Positions 16,740 through 24,768 of a stretch of 38,741 bases of DNA are shown one piece after another. A model generated the notes under the pieces. That model ran no database searches. It was not told the origin of the DNA and worked only from the letters and a program-made list of their open reading frames with translations. The DNA comes from Candidatus Hydrogenedentota bacterium. GTDB taxonomy: Bacteria > Hydrogenedentota > Hydrogenedentia > Hydrogenedentales > JAEUWI01. The stretch lies in assembly GCA_016182605.1 (NCBI GenBank), contig JACPGE010000022.1, positions 1-38,741 on the forward strand. The letters run 5' to 3'. A program made the translations under genes and the position numbers. Numbering within the stretch: the stretch's first letter is position 1; every line of letters begins with the position of its first letter.

Positions 16740-19700
16740 CTAAGTTTTCGTGATGGCTTCGTCGAGATTCAATATCGCCCGGCAAAGCAGGGTCCACAGC
16801 ACCACCTCATCCTGGTCCACACCTTTCAGCGGCTCCACCAACTCTGGCGCAACAGGTTCCGCCAGGTTCTTGGGCATGACCCCCAAGGCCAGACGCCCCT
16901 TCTGTTTCTCGTAGAATTCGTTCAGGATCGCTCGTTCTTCAGGAAACGGCGCCCGCGCAAGTGCAAGCAGGAAGGCATGTGCCAGCCGCGCATCGAAGCC
17001 CGCATCCGCCTCCTTGAGCACCCGGCAGGCCATGGCCTGGGATGCTTCCATAAATACCCCGTCGTTCAGCAGCGTCAGTGCCTGCAGCGGCGTGGTCGAT
17101 CGGTTGCGCGCCACGCAAACGGTGTCCCGCGCGGGTGCATCAAAGACCGTCGCCGACGGATACGGCAGCATGCGTTTCCAATAGGTGTAGAGGCCACGGC
17201 GGTACTTCTCCGGCCCGGTGCTGTCTTTCCAGCCGGCATTGCCATAGGCCAGCGACATCAGGCCCGGCGGCAGCGGCGGGCGCACACTCTCCCCGCCAAT
17301 TTCGGCGTTGAGCAGGCCGCCTGCGCTCAGGGCCGCATCCCGAATGAACTCCGCATCCAGGCGGAAGCGCGGACCCCGCGCCAAAAGCGCATTGCGCGGA
17401 TCTTTTTCCAGTGTCGCGGGCAGCGCGGCCGTATCCTGTTTGTAGGTCTCTGAAGTCACGATCAAACGCGTGAGTTCCTTGATGCTCCAGCCTTGCCGCA
17501 TGAATTCTAGCGCAAGCCAATCGAGCATCTCCGGATGGCTGGGCGTTGCGCCACGCACGCCAAAGTCCTCGGGTGTAGTGACCAGGCCCTGCCCGAAATA
17601 AAGTTGCCAGATCCGGTTCACCAGCACGCGCGCCGTGAGCGGATTCTCAGTCGAGGCGATCCAGCGCGCCAACCCCAATCGATTCTGCGGCGCGTTCTCC
17701 GCGAGCGGCGGCAATACCGCCGGTACCCCCGGCTTGACCGCGCCCCGGGGTTGCAGAAACTCGCCCCGGTGGTACATGGTCGTAATGCGGCGCTCTTCCC
17801 GTTCCGCCACCACGAGCGTCGCATCATACTTCGCTTGCTCCGCGCGCAACGCCCGCAAACCCGTGCGCGCCTCCTCCAGTTGCGGTTCGTGCAAGCGGTA
17901 CCAGCGCTCCACCTCCCGGGCTTCCTCTTCGCTCCACTGCGCGGCGGGTTTCAGGAAAAGATCCTCCAGCGGGGCAGGCACACCGGCGCTCTCCACCGTA
18001 GCGCTTGGCGCACAGGTCGAAATGCGGAAGCGCCCCAGGGTGTGCTGATGCACGTAGTACTGGTCCAGGACAATCTTCAATACGTGACCGTTGGGATTGC
18101 GGAGCGGCGTGCCCAAGTTGTACACCACCGAATGCGCCTCGCCTTCACGCCCCAGGATCGACCAGCCCGTGTCCAGTTGACCATCCAGCGTTCCCGCAGC
18201 GGATCGGTTGGCGCTCGCATAGCTGTGGCTGGGCGTGGTAAGACTCACCGGGGCGAGGGATTCGGGGGCGTCCCACGGCGCCGCTTCAACCGCAATTTCG
18301 CTCAACAGAAAATCGCCTTCAGCCATAATGACGCCACGGCCCGGACCGCCACCAGGCAGGGAAGGATCCGGCAGCGCCTCCAAGCGGATTGCGCCTATCT
18401 CCGGCGCATTGACATGGAGCATGATCTCATAGCGATCGACATTGGGTATGTTTCCGTAGACCAGAACGGAATCGTCTGTAAGAACCCGGAAACTGGCCAG
18501 GTTCTTCGAGGCGCACGCCGTCGGCCGTGCCGCTTTCCACGCTTGTGCTTTCGCCGCAGTGAACGCTTTCCACGCCGTGAACGCCGCGTCATAATGGGCC
18601 AGGCGCCGTGTCTCCTCTGGCACTGCGGACAGCGCAGGATCGAGCGCACCCGCCGAAATGCGGAAGCGTCCCAACAGATGCATTTCTCCATGCTGCTGGC
18701 TCAGCTTGACCAGCAGTTTGCGCGGCTGCTCCAGCACGCGGGGCTCCGCCAGCTCCAGCCGAAGCGACTGTTCCCGCTGTGCAGTCGCATCAGCGCCGCC
18801 AATGGCCCAACCCGTGTCGGGCTTCATGTCGGTGGCATGGGCGGCCTCGAATCCGGCTTGCGCATGCGACGCCGTCACACGGCCTAACGGCAGGGGCTCA
18901 TCGCGAGGACGCCATTCCCCCGAGGCGTCGTAGATCGTGATTTCACTCAACACAAAATTGCCATTGGGCGCCAGACCCGGACCCAATCCAGTCGCAGGAT
19001 CGGGCACAACCCTCAACTCAAGCGCATCGAGGCGCCCCGCAGGCACGTCCACCGTAAGCGTGTACACATCCCGCTCGTCCGCGGCGCCCGGGGTCACCAC
19101 GACACTGTAATCTTCCGCTGTCTGCATGGCGCGGCCCGAAGCAGACACCCACTCCAGCACGGGCAGCGCGGTCCACTGCATGGCCTCATCAGGAAGTGGG
19201 AACCATTTCGGCAAACCCTCTACTTCCGCGGCGATGCGCGCCTCGGTGTCAGCACGGGCCGTATCCACCGCGGGATCGGGCAGCTTCAGATCCACATTGT
19301 CGGTGTTGTTGAGAAAGGCATAAAACGCGAAGTACTCCTTCTGCGTGATCGGATCGAACTTGTGCGTGTGGCATTGTGCGCAATTCAGCGTCAGGCCCAG
19401 CATCGCCGTACCCACCGTGTTCGCGCGGTCCACCACCTCCTTATAGCGAAACTCCTCCACATCGACCCCGCCCTCTTCGTTCAGCATCGAGTTGCGCAAG
19501 AAGCCGGTCGCCACACGTTGCTCCACCGTAGCCTGCGGCAGCAGATCCCCCGCCAACTGCTCCACGACAAAACGATCGTAGCTCAGGTCGCGGTTAAACG
19601 CATTGATCACCCAGTCCCGGTAGGGCCAAATCGATCGGTAGCGATCCTTTTCGTAGCCGTTGGTGTCCGCATAGCGCGCTGCATCCAGCCACCAGATCGC

Positions 19701-20375
19701 CTGCCGCTCTCCGAAGTGCGGCGACGCCAGCAGGCGCTCGACCAATCGCGCATAGGCATCCGGTGCGGTGTCCGTCACAAAGTCGCGCACAGACTCCGCA
19801 TCGGGGGGAAGCCCCAACAGGTCGAGATGGAGCCGGCGGATCAACGTGTATTTATCTGCCTGCGGCGCGGGTTCCAGGCCCGCGTCAGCCAGCTTCGCGC
19901 GCACAAACCGGTCGATGGGATGCTGAACCGTCTTATCGGCAATTTCAGGTGGCGCGCTCTTCGTAAGCGGCTGAAATGCCCAGTGCTCCGACTGCACCGC
20001 CACACGGCCGCCCTCACCATCCCCGCCCGGCGCGCCCGCCTGCACCCACGCAGTCAAGGTTTCTATCGCCGCTGGCGGCAGCGTTTCATCGGGGGGCATA
20101 TGCTCTTTGGGGTCCGTGGACAGCACGCGTCGCAGCAACTCGCTCGCGGCGGCGTCCCCGGGAACAATCGCCGCCGTGCCCGAGTCGCCCCCGTCAAGCA
20201 TGCCCGCGACGGAACTCAACACCAGGCCGCCCTTGCGTTCGGTGGCGTTGTGGCACTTCTGACAATGCTGCGTCAGCAAGGGCGCCACATCGGCTTGATA
20301 ATCCGGCGCCGCGGTCGCGGGAAGACCAACGCCCAAACCAGCCAGAAACACTGTGAGAATACGATTCGTCCGCAT
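16740..20375 (-). CDS. PSCyt1-DUF1549-DUF1553 (PSD1-type) planctomycete cytochrome protein
   Basis: A 1211-residue exported protein. The signal peptide is MRTNRILTVFLAGLGVGLPA plus TAA. A c-type heme site HCQKCH (Cys38, Cys41, His42) lies in the PSCyt1 domain, with DPKEHMPP further on as the probable distal Met region. DUF1549 follows at about residues 145-350 (IDRFVRAKLADAGLEPAPQA, LHLDLLGLPP, RYADTNGYEKDRYRSIWPYR, QLAGDLLP, CAQCHTHKFDPITQ, the last being another CxxCH). DUF1553 occupies about 880-1150 (NPLTARVLVNRIWQLYFGQG, PRFRLDAEFIRDAALSAGG, RNRSTTPLQALTLLND). Between them lie two copies of a carbohydrate-binding-like beta-sandwich (about 420-575 and 630-790). The family is thought to act with DUF1501 partners on the cell surface; the reaction is unknown. 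Confidence 0.92.
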   Translation of the reverse strand: MRTNRILTVFLAGLGVGLPATAAPDYQADVAPLLTQHCQKCHNATERKGGLVLSSVAGMLDGGDSGTAAIVPGDAAASELLRRVLSTDPKEHMPPDETLPPAAIETLTAWVQAGAPGGDGEGGRVAVQSEHWAFQPLTKSAPPEIADKTVQHPIDRFVRAKLADAGLEPAPQADKYTLIRRLHLDLLGLPPDAESVRDFVTDTAPDAYARLVERLLASPHFGERQAIWWLDAARYADTNGYEKDRYRSIWPYRDWVINAFNRDLSYDRFVVEQLAGDLLPQATVEQRVATGFLRNSMLNEEGGVDVEEFRYKEVVDRANTVGTAMLGLTLNCAQCHTHKFDPITQKEYFAFYAFLNNTDNVDLKLPDPAVDTARADTEARIAAEVEGLPKWFPLPDEAMQWTALPVLEWVSASGRAMQTAEDYSVVVTPGAADERDVYTLTVDVPAGRLDALELRVVPDPATGLGPGLAPNGNFVLSEITIYDASGEWRPRDEPLPLGRVTASHAQAGFEAAHATDMKPDTGWAIGGADATAQREQSLRLELAEPRVLEQPRKLLVKLSQQHGEMHLLGRFRISAGALDPALSAVPEETRRLAHYDAAFTAWKAFTAAKAQAWKAARPTACASKNLASFRVLTDDSVLVYGNIPNVDRYEIMLHVNAPEIGAIRLEALPDPSLPGGGPGRGVIMAEGDFLLSEIAVEAAPWDAPESLAPVSLTTPSHSYASANRSAAGTLDGQLDTGWSILGREGEAHSVVYNLGTPLRNPNGHVLKIVLDQYYVHQHTLGRFRISTCAPSATVESAGVPAPLEDLFLKPAAQWSEEEAREVERWYRLHEPQLEEARTGLRALRAEQAKYDATLVVAEREERRITTMYHRGEFLQPRGAVKPGVPAVLPPLAENAPQNRLGLARWIASTENPLTARVLVNRIWQLYFGQGLVTTPEDFGVRGATPSHPEMLDWLALEFMRQGWSIKELTRLIVTSETYKQDTAALPATLEKDPRNALLARGPRFRLDAEFIRDAALSAGGLLNAEIGGESVRPPLPPGLMSLAYGNAGWKDSTGPEKYRRGLYTYWKRMLPYPSATVFDAPARDTVCVARNRSTTPLQALTLLNDGVFMEASQAMACRVLKEADAGFDARLAHAFLLALARAPFPEERAILNEFYEKQKGRLALGVMPKNLAEPVAPELVEPLKGVDQDEVVLWTLLCRAILNLDEAITKT

Positions 20376-20443
20376 GCACTGCCACCTTTAGGAAAAGTAT
20401 AACAATCCCCCCCGGAACTGTCCAATGGCCCCCGCCCGCAGGA

Positions 20444-21682
20444 TCAGCCTGCCACAAAGCCCGCCCAGCGGCGCACCACCTCCCCGAAACCGCCGCTGCA
20501 CATCCACGAGGCCTGCGGATAGCGATGATGCCGGGTCTGCTCGGTCGCCAGCGCGCACACGTGGCGTATCCCCGCCGCCCCTGCCGCGACCGTCCCCGCC
20601 TCGCTATCCTCAAACACGAGGGTCTCCTCCAGGATCGACTCCCCTGCGCCCAGCTTGCCCAGCGCAATCCGGTACAGATCCGGATGAGGTTTGAGCCGGT
20701 GCTCGTAACTTTCGGAGGCCGTCGTGATCGTCTCAAAGAGCGCCTCCGCATTGGCGCACCGCGCAAGCAGGCGTTCGCGCTTCGCGTCCTCCAGGGGCCA
20801 CGTGCCGATCTGCCGCGTGAGTTCCTTGCAGATCCCGCCCAGGATCGCACGGGCCTCCAGGCCCGTCGCCGAGGTCACCACACCGATGCGGGGCTGGTCG
20901 CGCGCAATCGTGGCCGCCATCGCGATCGCATCGTCTCCGCGGCACGCTACCTCCCCAGGGTGATCCGCGTTCAATATCCCGGCCAGCAGTGCCGCCTCTT
21001 CAAGACGCACGGGATGCATCGCGCCGGAGATCAGCGCGAGAAAAGGGGCCAGTCCCTCCGCCAGCCGTATCCCATTGCCCCCATCGCCGCCGGGCTCCAT
21101 TTGAGTCAGCGCCTCCGCCAGCGCGGCATAGTAAATTTCCGTCGCACCGGCAAGACGCCATTCCACTCCCATCGCCTCCGGTGGCGCAACGGTCCAGGTG
21201 GCGCACCACGCCTCCGCGTCTCCATGCTCCAACCCGAGCACCCGCATGTGATGACGCGTCTCTTCCGCGCGATCGCAGTTCATCGCATGGGCCGCATTCG
21301 CCCGGAGCGAACGCGCCACTTCCGGCACAAAGCACGCCGGCGCAAAATGCTCGCTGCAATACGCAATCACATAATGGAGATGCGTGGTAACACTGTTCCC
21401 GATGAGCCGGGGATAATCCTGGACCGCGTCAAAACCCTTCCATGCCGCACCCACGCCCAGCGCGCGCGCCACCCCCTCAAGTATCCCCAGGTAGAGCGGC
21501 TCGGTATACACCAGCGTCCCGTCCATGTCCAGCAACACCGCTTGAAGCCGTGCGACGGGGCCCTTTGCGGGATGCGCCAATGGATACAACTCGTGCGGAG
21601 GATACGCGCTAACCGTATTGGGAAGGGAGAGGCACCGGGCGCCGGAAAAGGCTTCCAGAGGCAGTGAATCGATGTAGGGCAT
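20444..21682 (-). CDS. HAD-superfamily hydrolase with an enlarged cap
   Basis: A 412-residue protein. The ATG at 21682 has AAGGA 8 bases upstream and is preferred to the upstream Met at 21709. HAD motif I is LDMDGTL (nucleophile Asp52, Asp54), motif II GVVTSATG (Thr270/Ser271), motif III the Lys of RLKPHPDLY, and motif IV VFEDSEAG. The order and the beta-phosphoglucomutase-like motif IV place it in the phosphatase/phosphoglucomutase branch. About 215 residues separate motifs I and II, roughly twice a normal helical cap, so the substrate pocket is unusually large. An N-terminal stretch of about 45 residues precedes the fold. It follows the porin gene on the same strand but a terminator lies between them, so it probably has its own promoter or relies on read-through. 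Confidence 0.8.
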   Translation of the reverse strand: MPYIDSLPLEAFSGARCLSLPNTVSAYPPHELYPLAHPAKGPVARLQAVLLDMDGTLVYTEPLYLGILEGVARALGVGAAWKGFDAVQDYPRLIGNSVTTHLHYVIAYCSEHFAPACFVPEVARSLRANAAHAMNCDRAEETRHHMRVLGLEHGDAEAWCATWTVAPPEAMGVEWRLAGATEIYYAALAEALTQMEPGGDGGNGIRLAEGLAPFLALISGAMHPVRLEEAALLAGILNADHPGEVACRGDDAIAMAATIARDQPRIGVVTSATGLEARAILGGICKELTRQIGTWPLEDAKRERLLARCANAEALFETITTASESYEHRLKPHPDLYRIALGKLGAGESILEETLVFEDSEAGTVAAGAAGIRHVCALATEQTRHHRYPQASWMCSGGFGEVVRRWAGFVAG

Positions 21683-21710
21683 GAGAAGGTTCCTTCGGTG
21701 CAAGAGCATA

Positions 21711-21741
21711 GAAAAACGGCGCCGGTGTTATCCAGCGCCGT
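21711..21741 (-). terminator. Rho-independent terminator after the porin gene
   Basis: On the minus strand ACGGCGC (21735-21741) pairs with GCGCCGT (21716-21722), with two more G-C pairs inside after one mismatch, and is followed by TTTTTC. It begins about 20 bases after the porin stop and lies just upstream of the HAD gene start. Confidence 0.8.
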
Positions 21742-21761
21742 CAATACATGCAGTGCGTTAC

Positions 21762-23333
21762 TCAGAACTCCACAGTCGTGGCGAACCAGAAGTAGTCCGA
21801 CTCGTCGTCGTCCAGCCCGCCGTAAAACTCCAGCCCCATGGAATCCACGAAACTGCCGTCCTCCAGACCTTCCAACGGGAAGAAATGCCCCCAACCCAAT
21901 TCAAAGCTCAGGTCCTCCGAGTATGCGTAGGCCAGCCAGAAGGTAAACTCCCACGCGAGCTGCTCGTCGCTTTCCCGCGTCCAGAACGGGAATATCGAAT
22001 AGACCGGCGTCCGGCTCTTTCCAACACGGCCCAGTACTGGCGTATCAAACGGCTCAACCACCTCAAAATAGAGCATGTCCAAGCCAAGTTCCAGTTTCTC
22101 GGTCGGCGAAAGCGTGCCGCCGGCTTTCAGCATCCAGATGTTGCTCATGTTGCTGCCGTCGAGAAAACTGTCCGCTTCAAACGAGGAATAGAGCCGGTTG
22201 AAGGAGATGCTCGCCTGCGGTTGATAGAATGGATTCAACAAATCAAAAAGCGATACGTCCCGGTTGTCTTCGCCGCCATAGTATTCGCCGCCAACGTAAA
22301 CATAGGGTGACCACTTGGACTCAAACTGGTAGCCCACATTGAAATGGCCGCCCCATTGGCCGTATTCCGCGTCTTCATCCCCGTAGAGAAAGGGTGCGAA
22401 AGTCACCCCCGCGGTGGAGGCCTTGCCCCACTGATACGCGATCTCGCCTTCCAGATCCCAGCCCCCCACAGTGCCCGCACCGTGCAAGCCCACCGTGTGG
22501 ATCGTGGTCGTTTCGTAAGTGTCCAGCCCTAGAAAATGCTCTATCCCCTCTAGCACCGGCCCGCCCGCGGTGGCTTCCACATCCAGTCCATCGCGCAGAA
22601 AGAGCCAATAGGCGTTGAACTCCCAGTTCTCTACGCCCGTATACCCGCCGTAGATCCCGTAGAGATCCACATCCTGATCGCCGAAATCGCCAAATCGTTC
22701 CACCGGCTTCATCCAGAACACATCCAGCATGAACGCCGCGCCTGTATAGGTTGCCCGGACACCGTCAAAGGAAAGATAGGTCAATGGGTCCCAGTAGAAA
22801 TTGTTGCCCACCAGCCATCCGTTGCCAAGGATCAGCTCCTGACGGCCCATCCGCACCTGCACGGGATACCCAAAAACCTGATTCGCCTGGATATAGCCCT
22901 GATACATCTCCACATCGTCGCCCGTGGCGCCACGGCCATCAAGCCCGGTCACGTAGTCCGAACGGAAATCCTCCCCCCAGTCGTCGATACTTTCAAATTC
23001 CACAAAGGCCGAAACTTCCTCCGTGAAATCCGCATTGATGTGGAGCGTTGTGCGCTGCTCTATCCACGCACTCCCCCTGCCGCCATCCCCGTCGTAATTG
23101 CGGATGATCGAGTTGATCGCCCCCAGCGCATCCAGCGCCGTGCCGCCGATAGGACGCCCAAACACCGCAGGCGCATCAATTCGAGTCGTATCCCCGTTCT
23201 CAAACAAGCCCGTGAAGAGATTGCCCCAGATCTCGATTTTCCCCCCGACCTCCACATTCTGAAGCTCGGCTTGCGTTAGCGGCGCCCAAAGCAGCCCCAG
23301 CATGCCAAGGCCCGTCAGCGCGAATCGTTTCAT
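21762..23333 (-). CDS. Outer-membrane beta-barrel protein, alginate-export/porin-like
   Basis: A 523-residue protein with a signal peptide (MKRFALTGLGMLGLLWAPLT, cleavage after QA) and a sequence made of alternating polar/aromatic strands. It ends in ATTVEF, the C-terminal phenylalanine signal used by the BAM machinery. It has internal features of alginate-export (AlgE-like) porins: ARTTLHINADFTEEV-type strands after a GSAWIEQR segment, VSAFVEFESIDDWGEDFRSD, VRMGRQELILGNGWLVGN, and LSFDGVRATYTG. These resemble the strand-turn pattern of that family, whose members transport acidic or neutral glycans or fatty acids. The ribosome site AAGGAGAGG is very strong, which fits an abundant protein. A perfect TTGACA and two inverted repeats lie upstream. 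Confidence 0.75.
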   Translation of the reverse strand: MKRFALTGLGMLGLLWAPLTQAELQNVEVGGKIEIWGNLFTGLFENGDTTRIDAPAVFGRPIGGTALDALGAINSIIRNYDGDGGRGSAWIEQRTTLHINADFTEEVSAFVEFESIDDWGEDFRSDYVTGLDGRGATGDDVEMYQGYIQANQVFGYPVQVRMGRQELILGNGWLVGNNFYWDPLTYLSFDGVRATYTGAAFMLDVFWMKPVERFGDFGDQDVDLYGIYGGYTGVENWEFNAYWLFLRDGLDVEATAGGPVLEGIEHFLGLDTYETTTIHTVGLHGAGTVGGWDLEGEIAYQWGKASTAGVTFAPFLYGDEDAEYGQWGGHFNVGYQFESKWSPYVYVGGEYYGGEDNRDVSLFDLLNPFYQPQASISFNRLYSSFEADSFLDGSNMSNIWMLKAGGTLSPTEKLELGLDMLYFEVVEPFDTPVLGRVGKSRTPVYSIFPFWTRESDEQLAWEFTFWLAYAYSEDLSFELGWGHFFPLEGLEDGSFVDSMGLEFYGGLDDDESDYFWFATTVEF

Positions 23334-23382
23334 ATCCTCTCCTTCCCGTTAAGACCTGTAAACCCGTTCGCGGAAAACTCCG

Positions 23383-23400
23383 CATAGAACGAATTCTATG
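23383..23400. promoter_or_regulatory. Perfect inverted repeat near the porin transcription start
   Basis: CATAGAA (23383-23389) and TTCTATG (23394-23400) form a perfect 7-bp inverted repeat around CGAA. It lies just downstream of the expected -10 position of the porin promoter, where an operator or a 5' stem-loop would act. Confidence 0.5.
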
Positions 23401-23429
23401 AAAGATAGCATTGCAATATTCGCCATTTT

Positions 23430-23456
23430 TGTCAACGGGAAAATCAAAGTTTTCCC
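23430..23456 (-). promoter_or_regulatory. Porin promoter -35 with adjoining operator-like repeat
   Basis: On the minus strand TTGACA (23430-23435) is a perfect -35 hexamer; the -10 is not clear, with TGCTAT (23405-23410) the best candidate at a long spacing. Directly upstream, GGGAAAA (23437-23443) and TTTTCCC (23450-23456) form a perfect 7-bp inverted repeat with 6 bases between. Its placement just behind the -35 suits an activator site and would explain the poor -10. The rest of 23334-23570 shows no gene. Confidence 0.5.
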
Positions 23457-23573
23457 AGTATCCAAAAGTGGGAAAGCGGAGGGAACTCAAACGACAACAA
23501 TTTCATGCCCTGCAATCTTTACTAAGGGGACCGTACCCGATCCCATGCAATAGAGTCCCCAGATAAACGAAAA

Positions 23574-23597
23574 GAAGCGGCGCCATGACGCCGCTTC
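23574..23597 (-). terminator. Terminator after the bL33 gene
   Basis: A perfect 9-bp stem, GAAGCGGCG (23574-23582) with CGCCGCTTC (23589-23597), and a 6-base loop. On the minus strand it is followed by TTTCGTTTAT, a partial T-tract. It begins 42 bases after the bL33 stop. Confidence 0.7.
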
Positions 23598-23638
23598 CGA
23601 AAAATCCTGCCGATGTTCGCCGGGTTCGTGTCCCGAAA

Positions 23639-23806
23639 CTACTTCTTTTCCTTGTGGACGGTGTGCTTACGAAGCGTAGCGTTGTACTTCTTCATTTCCA
23701 GCCGTTCCGGATGGGTGCGCACATTCTTCCGGGTCGTATAGCGCGAGGAGCCGGGCTTCTCGGTGCAGTCCAATATGATAATTTCACGGTTGCCTTTGGC
23801 GGCCAT
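23639..23806 (-). CDS. rpmG: 50S ribosomal protein bL33, cysteine-poor form
   Basis: A 55-residue protein, [20 protein letters not shown] then [35 protein letters not shown]. The RYTTRKN-x-R-x-x-P-x-RLE-x-KKY core identifies bL33, part of the 50S subunit near the E site. Zinc-binding bL33 has two C-x-x-C pairs. Here only the first cysteine (Cys14, in DCTE) remains; the second position of that pair is Lys-Pro and the downstream pair (after KKY) is lost, so it cannot hold a zinc ribbon. AAGGA lies 9 bases upstream of the ATG. The gene is last in the same-strand series that starts at znuA, but it has its own likely promoter and terminator. Cysteine-free paralogues of bL33 are among the proteins known to be induced by zinc starvation through Zur in some bacteria. 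Confidence 0.92.
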   Translation of the reverse strand: MAAKGNREIIILDCTEKPGSSRYTTRKNVRTHPERLEMKKYNATLRKHTVHKEKK

Positions 23807-23857
23807 AATCTACATTCCTTCAGTTGCGCTCGGTGGCGCTTACGCGATTGCCCCCGA

Positions 23858-23887
23858 ATTATGGCAAAAAATGCGCCCTCAATGCAA
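23858..23887 (-). promoter_or_regulatory. Probable promoter of the bL33 gene
   Basis: On the minus strand TTGCAT (23882-23887) and CATAAT (23858-23863) are separated by 18 bases, giving a leader of about 45 bases. No copy of the 19-bp operator seen at the zur/znuA region is present here. Confidence 0.45.
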
Positions 23888-23901
23888 ACCGGACCCCAAC
23901 C

Positions 23902-24678
23902 TCACTTGCTCTCTTCCTGAGCCTTGATCCGCTTCACCAGTTCGCTGAGTTGAATCACCTCCGTCGCCTTCATCCGGTACACGCTCAGGATATAGCCCTC
24001 GTCCAGCTCCTCACCCACGTCCATCTTGCCGTACACCGCTATGGGCATGTCCGAGATAAAGTCGGCATGCGCCCCCTCGGCCATCTCCACCATAAGCCAT
24101 TCGTTTACCGCCGGCGGCACGCCATAACAGCAAAACGCCTGGTTCTGTGTCAGCGCAAAGGCCGTCAGAAGCCCCTTCTCGTTGATCTCGATCGGGACCA
24201 TAAAACCGATGATCAATACGTCCTGTTGATGCAGCGCCTTGATTTCCTTCGGAATCTGATCCCCCAGTACGGTCCGCGGGTCGGCCGCCTTGGCCACCGC
24301 ATCAGGATCGGGCACTTCGTAGGTGTAGATCCCCAGTTGGTTGAAGCTCACCTTGAAGTACTTGCCGTCTTTCGTCTTCTTGAAGTCCAGATCGTCGGAG
24401 TTCAGCCCAATCGCGCCACCCTCTTTCTCCAGCAGGTCGAAAGAAGACTGTGGAATGGCCCGTATCGGCTGCCCGTATTCGTCGTACTGCTTCTGGTCCA
24501 GCGCGAGCGGGTCTTCCGTTGCGCCATCTCCCGTGGTCTCCTGGGGCGTCAGGGGCGCGCCCTGCAGGGGCTTGCCGCGCAATTCCTTGTTCTCATCCTG
24601 CGCACTCACCGTAACGAGGGACATAAACAGCGCGCACGCGGCGAAGGTGTAAGTGACTCGGAGTAAGCGATGTTTCAT
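23902..24678 (-). CDS. DUF3299 family exported protein (PA4066-like)
   Basis: A 258-residue protein. The ATG at 24678 has AGGAAA upstream and begins a signal peptide (MKHRLLRVTYTFAACALFMS through VSA). The C-terminal two-thirds match DUF3299: FNQLGIYTYEVPDPD, then DVLIIGFMVPIEINEKGLLT, TQNQAFCCYGVPPAVNEWL with the family's CC motif, and ADFISDMPIAVYGKMDVGEE. DUF3299 proteins are periplasmic and are commonly encoded with an ABC ATPase and an FtsX-type permease in Zur-controlled operons (PA4063-PA4066 in Pseudomonas aeruginosa; related to the zrg genes of Vibrio cholerae). The same pair precedes it here, 90 bases upstream, supporting a role in zinc acquisition or handling. The paired cysteines may take part in metal or disulfide chemistry. 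Confidence 0.8.
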   Translation of the reverse strand: MKHRLLRVTYTFAACALFMSLVTVSAQDENKELRGKPLQGAPLTPQETTGDGATEDPLALDQKQYDEYGQPIRAIPQSSFDLLEKEGGAIGLNSDDLDFKKTKDGKYFKVSFNQLGIYTYEVPDPDAVAKAADPRTVLGDQIPKEIKALHQQDVLIIGFMVPIEINEKGLLTAFALTQNQAFCCYGVPPAVNEWLMVEMAEGAHADFISDMPIAVYGKMDVGEELDEGYILSVYRMKATEVIQLSELVKRIKAQEESK

Positions 24679-24723
24679 AACGGAATTTCCTGTACTGCAA
24701 TGGGGTCCAAGGCGGGTCCGGCC

Positions 24724-24732
24724 AGTATAGCA
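24724..24732 (-). promoter_or_regulatory. Possible extended -10 promoter for the DUF3299 gene
   Basis: On the minus strand the sequence reads TGCTATACT, an extended -10 (TGnTATAAT) with one or two mismatches, about 46 bases before the ATG. No clear -35 is seen. It would allow DUF3299 to be transcribed apart from the upstream ABC genes. Confidence 0.35.
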
Positions 24733-24768
24733 TAGCGCAGGTGGCCTTTCCGGCACGCCAGATCGGAC

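Noticed and set aside
17535-18887. 450-codon plus-strand frame within the PSD1 gene
   Set aside because: Antisense to conserved domains, no ribosome site and no recognisable protein.
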